Shown: one piece after another, positions 23,701 to 33,300 of the stretch | Layout of the letters: every line of letters begins with the position of its first letter | How positions within the stretch are numbered: the stretch's first letter is position 1 | Origin: Lepisosteus oculatus | Taxonomy: Eukaryota; Chordata; Actinopteri; Semionotiformes; Lepisosteidae | Reading direction: 5' to 3' | Assembly: GCF_040954835.1 (NCBI RefSeq) | Contig: NC_090703.1 | Coordinates: forward strand, 15,575,444 to 15,639,443 | Length of the DNA stretch: 64,000 nt | Made by a program: the position numbers and the translations under genes | Notes under the pieces: generated by a model | What the model was told of the DNA's origin: nothing | What the model saw: only the letters and a program-made list of their open reading frames with translations | Databases searched by the model: none

Positions 23701-25129
23701 GACGCTGCTTTTTAATAAGTTACCGTCTTAAAATTGTCTTCCAATTTCATTGCATAAAACCAGTGAGTTACTCTTCCCTCCCTTCCTCAGGTGTAAAAGG
23801 ACAGTGTCCATGGAGACAGGCTGTCAGAATATCCAGCTGTGCTCAACCATCCTTAAAGTGGCATTCCCCCCAGAAGTAATTGGACCCTTGTACCTGTTCC
23901 CACTCATATACATCCTTTTCCAGTCTGGGGAGGCCATGATCTTAATAATTGCCTTCAGATGTTACCGAAGGCTTAGGCTTCCTGTAGAAGGTAAGTCATT
24001 TAGTAATGAACATCAGAAAACAAGTTCTCATATTCTTATGAAAATCTGACAATAGTTTTACAGGAGGAAGTAGTCCTACTGGATGGAGTTCAGTTCATTC
24101 TCCCCTGGTATAGCAGGAACACCTAGCAATAATGCCTGTGATATTCATGAAAATGTTAAAAATTTAAATTCTTTGTTAATGTGAAAAATATTTCACTTAT
24201 GTTTTGGAGACTTCACATATTTACTCGTGTTCTGAAAATGTAAATAAGACAAACACAGGAATGTAGAAACATTGTGTGTTATACAGGCATTTCTCATCTT
24301 GCGTTTAGGTGGCTAACAAACTTTCAACTCAAGTAGCCATGATCAGAACTAGGGGCATTAGTGAATTTAAAAAGCAGACTGGTCAAAGTTATGGACTGCC
24401 AGATTTCTACTGTGATCCAATTTCCCACAAGCTTTCTTTAAAGAGCACATTGGTCAATTCTGTTACTGAACTCCTTTTATTACTCAACCTATTTACTTAG
24501 TAATCAGCTGGTCAAGTAGAATGTTTATTGGCAGAGTGAGAAATACCAGGGTATGGTACAGTACATTGCTGTGAGTGAGAGGTAGATACTTTTAATTAGT
24601 GTTATCATGAAAGCAGTTGGGGCTTTTATGAAGGAAAGAAACTGTGTGTCTGTATAAATGTTTGTCTGGCTCACAAGTCAATGTCATGGAGTGACTTTGG
24701 GGATCTATAGTAAATCTGAACAAAACATCAAAAGTAGTTATGAGTAAAAGCGCATAAAACATTATCAGAGAAAGACCAAAAACTACCAATAATGACTATC
24801 TAGTACTAAGTGTAGCACTTTCCGTTACCTTTAAATCCTAGCAATGACAAGACAAATAGGAATTCTGATCTGTGATCTATCAGACTTCCAATTTAGGCAG
24901 TCTGCTGTACATCACTGACCCAAAAGAGCTACTGCACAGCAAGGCATGCAGGCCAGGATTTCATTTTATACGTGGCTTAATACACCCGCTCAACACAGCA
25001 ATTATAATAACAGCAATCAATGATCAATAAATAAGATTATTTGATCTTGCTTTCTTTCCTCCCACTTCAGAGCCACAAAAGACGACCTATGTGTCTGTCG
25101 ACATCAATGCAGAAGAAATGAAGATATGA
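20325..25129 (+). CDS. slc10a1: SLC10A1 (NTCP-type sodium/bile-acid cotransporter), complete, five exons
   Basis: This is a sodium-dependent bile-acid uptake transporter of the SLC10 family, which in vertebrates sits in the basolateral hepatocyte membrane. Joined exons 20325-20755, 22093-22297, 22940-23118, 23791-23990 and 25071-25129 give 1074 nt, that is 357 aa (the human protein is about 349). All junctions are GT-AG and the frame stays open. The N-terminus is extracellular with NQT, NIT and NVS sequons (Asn11, 30, 35). Conserved family blocks follow: AQYGVMP (Gln93 at the second sodium site), [11 protein letters not shown] (Ser130-Asn131 at the first sodium site), [19 protein letters not shown] and AFPPEVIGP with its sodium-binding Glu. 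Hydrophobic segments fit the family's multi-span fold. The short tail EEMKI* differs from mammals. Five exons and linkage to SRSF5 favour SLC10A1 over SLC10A2. It is convergent with SRSF5. Confidence 0.93.
20756..22092 (+). other. SLC10A1 intron 1
   Basis: A 1.34 kb intron, AT-rich, whose last 300 bases are mostly a tRNA-derived SINE (21793-22068). No coding sequence of its own was seen. Confidence 0.8.
21793..22068 (+). repeat. tRNA-derived SINE (V-SINE/HE1-like)
   Basis: The copy starts with a tRNA-like promoter: gtggcacggtggttagca gives box A and a degenerate ccgggttgaattcct gives box B. The widespread fish body follows: ggagtttgtatgttctcccc, cagtccaaagacatgctggt, ggttaattggcttctg and taatggactggcgtccgatc. 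It ends in the 3' tail near gattgataagctaagaaagg. It is in the sense orientation in SLC10A1 intron 1 and stops about 24 nt before exon 2. Confidence 0.85.
22093..22297 (+). CDS. slc10a1: SLC10A1 exon 2
   Basis: This exon encodes the end of Ser144 to Arg212, beginning [10 protein letters not shown]. The acceptor is cctcctttccag and the donor CGG/gtaaaa. It ends in phase 0. It carries the conserved MTTCST sodium-site threonine and two membrane segments. Confidence 0.92.
22298..22939 (+). other. SLC10A1 intron 2
   Basis: A 0.64 kb AT-rich intron. No repeat or coding sequence recognised. Confidence 0.8.
22940..23118 (+). CDS. slc10a1: SLC10A1 exon 3
   Basis: This exon encodes Val213 to two bases of Gln272, including [20 protein letters not shown] and [14 protein letters not shown]. 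The acceptor is tctttccag and the donor GAGCA/gtaaga. Confidence 0.92.
23119..23790 (+). other. SLC10A1 intron 3
   Basis: A 0.67 kb AT-rich intron. Short open frames here run into exon 4 by chance. No repeat recognised. Confidence 0.8.
23791..23990 (+). CDS. slc10a1: SLC10A1 exon 4
   Basis: This exon encodes the end of Gln272 to the first base of Glu339. It includes the highly conserved [13 protein letters not shown] and AFPPEVIGP blocks (sodium-binding Glu), then the last membrane segment. The acceptor is ccttcctcag and the donor GAAG/gtaagt. Confidence 0.93.
23991..25070 (+). other. SLC10A1 intron 4
   Basis: A 1.08 kb AT-rich intron with no recognised repeat or coding sequence. Confidence 0.75.
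25071..25129 (+). CDS. slc10a1: SLC10A1 exon 5 (terminal coding)
   Basis: This exon encodes the C-terminal tail [19 protein letters not shown] and a TGA stop at 25127-25129. The acceptor is tcccacttcag. The tail is hydrophilic and cytoplasmic, and it is not conserved with mammals at sequence level, so this exon rests on frame, acceptor quality and position. Confidence 0.8.
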
Positions 25130-25376
25130 GGCTCCCATAAATACACAAGCAAATACGCCAGAGCAAGGTCAAACTGCATGCTAACAAATATATTTAAGTG
25201 AACACCCTTACTTTTTGTGAATCTCTAAGGATTTCGCTCAATAGTGCAAGAATAATGTCTGTTTTGTGAAGATATTTTCATGCAGCAGTGGCCTTATGAG
25301 GGGGCTGGACTGTAGAATGTAGAATACTTTATTGCACTGACCTTATTGTCTCTCGATTGTCCTCAGTTACACAAAG

Positions 25377-25382
25377 AATAAA
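25377..25382 (+). terminator. SLC10A1 polyadenylation signal
   Basis: A canonical AATAAA lies 248 nt after the stop codon, giving a compact 3' UTR of about 270 nt. Confidence 0.6.
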
Positions 25383-25399
25383 ACATGAGGTCTTTGATA

Positions 25400-26860
25400 T
25401 GGACAAACCTGGCTATGTCACACCTGAACTATGAAATGAGAAAGCGAGATCAAAGTATCTGTTACTTCATAGTGTACTCACAGTTGGTCTAGAAAAATCT
25501 CTTTAATAATTTCAGTGAAAATACAGAAAGCATAAAAGCATCATCTAAATATACAAAACAAATATGGGGTTTCTGGTTTATATAATTTTTTCTTCATCAA
25601 TGTTTTACGTGGAGAAAATATAATTTGTCTGTATAATATGCCCATCGAAGCTCTTAAAATTTATTTCCATAACTTCTGTAATTGGAACAATTTATACAAA
25701 ACAGCAAAGGATATGGTATTTCAAATTAGTTATAAAAATGTTAAATTCACCCAGGCTTTGTTCCCGTTTATGAAACATTTTTTATAAATCCCATCTTTCA
25801 AACACTTAACCAAACTTGTGGACTGTAATTGTATATAAAGTTTCTCTATCAGTTATTAATGTAACAGAATTAGTTATTATTAATTACAGGGCATTAGATA
25901 TATTTAACCAGAACTGTTATGTACCTGAATTAAAATCTTTGGGTTGTTGTTTTTTTTTTGTAAGAAATAGTATGTGATTTTCAAATTGGTATTTTCATTT
26001 CTGCACATCTGAACTTGTATTTGCATTGTTAATAAGAGAACAACCACCATCTGTAAACATCTGATTTCCAAATCACAGATGGAAGACGAAGTCCCACAGG
26101 ATTTTACTAAAAATATTTTGTTGTTGTTGAAACAGCCTCTAGAACTGGACATTAAACATTAAAGTTACCCTTTGTGTAAAAATGCATAATTTCAAGATTC
26201 TTTCCCCATCAAATGTGCTGTAACTTCAAGTTTTATGAATTTCTAGTGTACTTCATTCCCATTAGTACATCCTTTCTATAAAGAATACAAAATGTTTAAG
26301 AAATGTCATTTTAAATTTGTTACACATGATTGACTGCATAAGTAGACTAACTGAAGCCTTTTCCTGATTCTGACACCTTAAACAGAGATCTGATACATAC
26401 AGTAGGATAATATGTGGAACACCAACTTATTCAAACTCCTTATCCTTGATCAAAAAGCTCTAGAACTTGTAACCCTAAGAGATACAGAACGACACTGGTT
26501 TGTATGTTTGTATTTATTCTTAAGTTGCACATAAAGAATATTTTACAATGTTAACTGAAACATTTTTCCAGGATATGATGTAAAATGCATCGAACCATCA
26601 ACTGCTCAAGTTGATTTTTTTATATCAAACAGCATGGGAAAACACAGAACCATTAAAAAAAAACCCCAAACATTATTTTACATCCCCCCCAGCAGAGAGG
26701 AAGAACTGTTTGCCGAAAGTTTTCTCACAGGTCCATCAAGTCCTATCGGTTATTGAAAACGGCAGGTTTGAAATCAGCTTGCAGATGCGGGAAACAAAGA
26801 TACAAATACAGAACCTTACAATCAATTTTAAATATGAAGTCAGAAAACAACAAATCTCAC
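25400..26860. other. Intergenic between convergent SLC10A1 and SRSF5
   Basis: AT-rich DNA with no supported gene. It may include extended 3' UTRs of either gene. A second minus-strand AATAAA (plus-strand tttatt near 26513) could serve a longer SRSF5 transcript. Confidence 0.5.
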
Positions 26861-26871
26861 AGGGATTTTTG

Positions 26872-26877
26872 TTTATT
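26872..26877 (-). terminator. Likely SRSF5 polyadenylation signal
   Basis: On the minus strand this reads AATAAA, about 250 nt after the SRSF5 stop codon at 27128. It would give a short 3' UTR (27127 to about 26855) whose proximal part is GC-rich. Confidence 0.5.
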
Positions 26878-27127
26878 GTGTTTAAATCAGTGAGCCCACA
26901 ACCACTAGATTTCCAGCCCCTAAGTGGTCTTACCTCGTGCTGGCGAAGTGGTAAGATGTCAGTTCTCTCAGTCCACAGCACACTCCAAACCCCGCGACTG
27001 AGGACTACGGGCAGCGCCACCCGCGCCTGCGTCAACAGCACGTCCGCAGAGCCCGGGGACAGAAGGCCCGTTAGAAGAGTGCGGACCTGGGCCAACGCAG
27101 TCCAGAGGCTGTGAGCCGCGGCGGGGC

Positions 27128-27368
27128 TCAGTGGCCACCCTCGGAGCGCGGCGAGTGCGACTCGGAGCGGGGCCGCGGACACTCGCCTGCGGGCGGAGAG
27201 CTGGAACGAGCCCGGGAGCCGTGCTTTGAGTCCTTGTCGCGGGTGGGAGAACCACTGGCCGACCGGGAGCGGCTGGTGGACCTGGAGCTCCGGGACCTGG
27301 AGCGGCTCCGGGAGCGAGAGCTGGACCTGGAGCGAGAGGAGCTGTCGGATCGCGAGCGAGTCCTAGAC
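27128..27368 (-). CDS. srsf5: SRSF5 terminal coding exon (RS domain)
   Basis: The acceptor is ttttcctgcag, ending at 27369. The exon encodes the RS domain and the C-terminus SPRSEGGH*, with TGA at 27130-27128. Arg and Ser codons are almost all CGC/CGG/AGG/TCC/AGC, so the exon is far more GC- and CpG-rich than the rest of the gene. Long open frames on the opposite strand are a by-product of this composition. Confidence 0.9.
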
Positions 27369-30300
27369 CTGCAGGAAAAGCGTCCCATTTTAGCAGGGGT
27401 CAGAAAATGAGAGAAGTGCATGCAGCCTCTTCGCCAGCAACCGTATCACCCTGCAACTCGCAACTGACAACCCACTGAAGCTAAGCAGGCGTGAGCTGGG
27501 TCAGTACCTGGACAGAGATTAAAAACTAAGGTTGCTGCTGGAAGAGGTGTTAGTGAGGCCAGCAGGGGGGTGCTCACCCTGCGGTTTACGCCTCAGTATA
27601 GTGATGGGCACACTGTGCTGTAAACAGGTGCTGTCCTTCGGATGAGACGTAAACCCGAGGTCCTGAGTCTGTGGTCATTAAAAATCCCAGGGCGTTTCTC
27701 GAAAAGAGTAGGGGTTTAAGGCCAGCGTCCTGGCCAAAGTTTCCATTGCCCCTTACCAATCATGTCCTCCAAATAATAACCCCCCTCTATGAATTGGCTT
27801 CATTACTCTGCTCTCCTCCCCACTGATAGCCGATGTGTGGTGAGCGTTCTGGCGCACTATGGCTGCCGTTGCATCATCCAGGTGTTGCTGCACATTGGTG
27901 GTGGTGGAGGGGAGTCTCTATTACCTGTAAAGCACTTTGAGTACAGTATCCAGAAAAGCGCTATATAAGTGTAAGCAATTATTTATTTTTTTTTGCTTCC
28001 TGTGTCACAGAAGTTTCCGTGCTCCAAACCTGAAACAGCCTTCCAAAATGCTAGAAGGACCCACAAACTCATGTGCTTATGAATGTAGTTTGATCCAGTG
28101 CCTCCCAAAGAGACGTGGCCCATTTTGCTATGTCTGCTATAGGAGAACCTGTGGACATTATTCTTGGTTCTCCGAATCTCCAATGACCTAAGTGCATGAC
28201 TCAATTGCCTAGAGGGCCAAACCAACCTTACATTTGAAACTGAAGACCGTTAAGCTTCTCGATCGTGCAATGCTGTTTTATCCTGTATAATTACACACTA
28301 TATAACTAAGTGGAAGGCTCCAGTCTTCTTGCAACTTCAAAAGACATCTAATTGGGTTTGATTGGCTACTCTATAAAATACCCCCCCCCCCCCCCCGAGT
28401 TTACTCACTGATCCCTGCCCACTGACCAAACATGCTCTCTTCCCTGGTCACCCATGGCACAGACAAGAACCACCACCAAGAGGAGCGGAGGAAAAGACTC
28501 ACCTCCTTTTCAGTTCTGTGAGTTTGATTTTTCGCCCATTGATTTCTTTTCCAGACAGCTTTTCAAGAGCATTTTTCAAATCGCTGTAAGAGGCAAACTC
28601 TACCACCCTGTAGAGCAAGTAAAGCACTGTTAACCAACCATATGCTCCTCTCAGAAGAGGAAAGTCAAGAGAAATATTACAAATACAGATGAAGTGTTCT
28701 AACACTACCGAAATTAAGGATTAAACAGGACAACAAATTTTAACATTTGTTTATGAAAACAAAGCAAGCAGGCAGCTTGCTTTGTTTGACAAAATATTAA
28801 TATATTTTTTTTAATACTACTATACTATACTACTTCTATCTGTAAGAGCTAATAGTATTTTTCTCATCTCAGTTTGCAGCTAGGAACCCTGTGATCTCAC
28901 GCAAGGCAGGCTCCTCCAACTACCTACCTTCCCCTTTTCACCATAAAGACAAGCAACTCAGCCCCCTACCAGAGGCTAAGCACCAACTCGAAAGGTGACG
29001 TGTCCCTTAGTGACAGGGCTACACATGTGGTGCTGTGAGCTGAGAGTCCTTGCTGACTTAACCCACAAAAACCACAATGGTTGTCCAGTCCATTCTGTCC
29101 TGCAGTTTGGGGAATCGCAGTCATAGTTAATTAATGACATGTCACAGGCTCGAACCCATGTACCAGTAATGCCAACTGGAGCTTCTGGGAAGCGCAGTCT
29201 TTTAATGCTCCGTATTTCAACTGCGTATTACAGACTGAAGGATCTTATATAGTGTTAAGACAATTTACAGAAAAGCTGAATAAATATTTTGCTTTATGAC
29301 TTGGTATATAGAATCATTTTTACTCATACACTGCATTACCTATGCTTGGCCTTCAAGGGAATGAAGCAGTGGAGACGTTCTCAGTTCCACAGTAAAAGCT
29401 GCTTTTTACCTCTGAGTTAATGGTAAGTGTAGCACTTTGTATGTGCCATTAATGCATGCAATACTTATGAAATGAAAAGGTTACAAACAAGAGAAGGCCA
29501 TTTGACCCATCTAGCCCATTTTGTTGTAAGTAGCTAATCTTATGCAGCTGTTTATTGTAAGAATGCAGGGTATTGGCTTCAAAAACGTGGCTGGACAGCT
29601 TGCTCTATACACCCAAAAACCAGTATATAAATGTAATTAATATACAGTATGCAAGACAATAATGCATCATTAGACATAAGACATAAATAAATCTTACCCT
29701 TCATTAAGTTTAGGTCTGTGGGCATCCGCAAAAGTAACCTCTCCAGCCTGTCTCATGAAATCTTTCAGATCCTACATACAAGACCAGACTAGTTAGGGAT
29801 GGTTTAATGTAAAAAGGTGTAGAATCAATGTATGTATTCATGGCTAACTAAAAGAATGTTAGGTATACAAAGATACAGCCTACCCTAGCTGGGGAAAGGG
29901 GTCCAAGAATTACCCAGATTAAGATTTCAGCCACTTTTGTTAAACAGATACTTTTAATTTATTTAAAAATAAATGTGACCCAGCACAGTTGTGAGCTAGT
30001 AATCTATATAAATACAATCATATTTACTCATGTTATGGTGCTACCCAGATCACTACCAGTTCCAATTTAAAATTGGCAATGAAGCGATTTCAATTAAAGG
30101 TAGTATTTATTACTTTTAGTTCTTAATTTTCTAGACAAAATAATTTTCAAAAGAAAGCTTCAAGTTTTTCATAAAACAATCTAACAGCAGCACTGTCCAG
30201 TACTTATTTGTTCTGAAGGGCCAGGATAGTGCACCTTCCAGAGCTCCTGATCAGTGACATACAGTGTACAAGAACATTAAGTAACATCATAAATCTATAA

Positions 30301-33300
30301 AAACTTAGTACTTTCTTGGAAAATACATTGAAGAAATAGCTGCACCACACATTCTTATATTTTAAATATAATCTTGAGAACACATTCACTTTAACTAGAC
30401 CATAGGACTGAACAAGCCAAACTCTCAAGGCATTATTTACCTTTTCCCTTCCCAAAATTTGTCAAGGTTTGTCTATTTAGATCCTTAAACATCAATATTG
30501 CACACATTATTTACTTTCAGAAAGTCCTTTTAACACTGGCACAAAAACCTTCCAATATAACACAATAGAAGACAGTTACTTTTCATGAGGCCAGAACACA
30601 GAACACAAATGCATAGTATGAAATAATGACCAGGAATTTAAAAAAATGCAATAGCAGCATGTCCAAATATAAGAAAAAATGACTTGATTCAGAATATTTC
30701 ACTTTATAAGAGTGTGGTGCAGCTATATCTTTCAAAGCAGCTCAGGGCAAAAATTTGGAATATTGAATTTAACCAAGCTTACATTCTTGGACCCCAAAGT
30801 TAGCACTATTGCATTTGAATTCTGAAAATTGCAAGCTGCATTAAAACATTTCTATTACTTCCTTTTTAATTTCCCCATAGGAAATGTAATTTAGCCCCAA
30901 ATTAGCAGGGTGTCAGTCTTTTCCACCCTTCACTCAGTTTTACTGTCTGGCTGGCTCTGCAGCTGACGAAGGAAAGGTGGAAGTGTTCACTAATACCTTG
31001 GACCAAGACACGGGGTCTCCTAAAAAAAAGCTCGCACCTCGAATTTTCCTGTGTCACCTGGAACCAACTCGCACCACGCGGGGAAGGATTGGAGCTTCTC
31101 AAATTAACGAATCGATCAACACACACTCTCCCTCTCTGGCGCTTGCTTGATCGCAGCAAAGGGAACCAGACGGCACTTTTTGAAGGAAGTGCAGCCCGCG
31201 ACTTTACAGCGAGGACCCAGCAAGAGCTCAAACGATCTGCAGAAGGCCCCCCGTGTCAACTAGGTGTGGTAGTAGCACAGACTGGCTGGTATGAACCACG
31301 TTCAACCCAGAGAGACCGACACTGAGGCCCTGAACTCCACGCCCGAAGGCAATCTCTTCCATACGAAACAACAGAGGCTGGCAAATAAAGGGGTTAACAC
31401 GTGGTTAAAACAGAGGCAACAAGTAAAGAAAAAAAACTTCATAAATTAAAAAAGATGAATGTTCTAATGGACCCTTACATAAAATGTAATCTTTAATCCT
31501 ACTTATTTAAGGAAGAACTGTAACTGCTTGATCTGATACCAAGTCAGTGCACATGAGAACAGCCTTGTCAACAGTTTTCATATTATTTTAACTGTACAAA
31601 TGTTAACAGTTGTGTTTTCCTTTCTGCCTGCCATTTAAAAAACAACCATTTTCTACTTTTCCATAATGCTTTTATGAATTACTGAAAATCACAATCTTCT
31701 TATGTTTTTAATAATTACGTTACACTTTGGAGATTTCTGAATAAAACAAACTCTGACAACTAATACTGACCTTAGGTAAAAGACTGAAATTAAACGCACC
31801 TGCCAGCTGACTCTGGAGGACAGATTTTCCACGATGAGCCTGTTTTCTGTACGAAGAGGAGGAGGATTCCTACGGGGAGGGGAATAAATTAACTGAAACA
31901 TTAACATAATATAATGTGACATGAAAAAGAAAGTACACCCCCTTATAATTCTATAGTTTTACATTTTTAGACATATTTGACCTTCAACTAGTCCTCACCA
32001 AGATCTAACTGCAGATAAATCTAACCTCATTTGACCGATAATAAACACAAATTTCAATAAGTACTTTTAATAAGGTGATAGGTCCCTTTTCAGGCCATAA
32101 AGGCCCATGGGGAATGGGGGGGCCACCATTTTTCTCTACCAACCGACACTGGAGGTGATGTGGTCAGCTTCACACTCCAGCTGGCCTATAACCCCCAGAA
32201 GGATTAACCCCGGTACTCACTTGGAAAGCAGGCTGAGTGGACCTGGGAGCCGTCTGGAAGGAATTAGAACAAGCTACATCGCTTGCCCCTACCTGGGATT
32301 GAACCCAGGCAAGGGCGTCTAGCTCTTGACTTTTAATAAGTACTTTGTATTATTAAACAAGAAAATCAGCCCAGTATGGTATACTATGGACCAGATCAAT
32401 AAGAATCTCCAGAGACCTTTAGGTATCTAATTGAATGTGTTGCGCATGGCCAAATAAAAAACTGATATTTGTTTTGAAAAATAGTTCATAATGTAATGGT
32501 AAATTTGTGTAAGCATGTATATGCGATTTACCCTTTGATTTCCCATTTGAATACCCCAAAACTCCATATCCATGCAGGGAGGAATGAAGACAAAACACAA
32601 TTAAGCCAAGGCAAGACATCTGTGTCTTCCCCCACTGTGAGCCCAGGACTGTAATGTGGCATGGAAGACTTGACCCCGCTCTCACTGACGGCAAGTAACC
32701 AAGGCACCCAATCAGGGCAAAAAAGAAGCGCCAGAGGGTTTAAACTCTCAACTACACAAGAGGCAGAGAGTTTAATATTGACTTTGCCTGTGGTGTGCTG
32801 CATCTTGGCATTGTATAATTGAGGATTATAGGTAGCCATCACACAGCAACAAAGTAAACAATCATAGCTCATCATTTGTTATCCATAGATCCATTTTCTA
32901 ACTGCTTCATCCAATTCAGAGCTGTGGGGGAGCCGAAGCCTATCCTGGGGAGTAACAAGCATAAAGCAGGACACGCCCTTATTAACTACCTGTTGAGAAA
33001 ATGCTTAGAGCCCAAGGAGAATAGGCAGGCCTGAGGCCAGGGCTGCATACCTCCGACTGTCCCGCGGCCTTTCGCTGTAGCGGTCCGGGAAGCGTCCTCC
33101 TCGTCCTCTCCCTCCACGCAGCCGCACACGGGCATGCTCGATTGTAACTCTGACGGGGAAAAAAAATAGGGTGTATTAACTCTCCGGAAAATTATCTTTG
33201 GGCCTCCTCTCCTCCTACAACCAGAGTGACACAATCCAGCTTTCTGAAGGCCACTTTCACCTGAGCCAAACTGATGGTCTATACTGCACTCTTCCATTAA

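Larger units (their letters stand above)
27369..28502 (-). other. SRSF5 intron 7
   Basis: A 1.13 kb intron that holds a near full-length 5S-SINE in antisense to the transcript and a 16-nt C run (G run in the transcript). Otherwise nothing recognised. Confidence 0.85.
31870..33050 (-). other. SRSF5 intron 4
   Basis: A 1.18 kb intron that contains a possible tRNA-like SINE fragment (32095-32330) and a short SINE-tail-like piece (32878-32975). Confidence 0.8.

Noticed and set aside
26611..27410. Long frames on both strands around the end of SRSF5 (for example 27111-27410 plus, 26736-27182 minus)
   Set aside because: The GC-rich, repetitive RS codons remove stops from other frames. The Arg/Glu/Leu-rich plus-strand frame is the complement of the RS domain and has no independent support.
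32285..32330. Possible tRNA gene on the minus strand (good box B and T-arm)
   Set aside because: No box A, D-arm or anticodon arm at the right spacing; more likely the tRNA-like part of a SINE.
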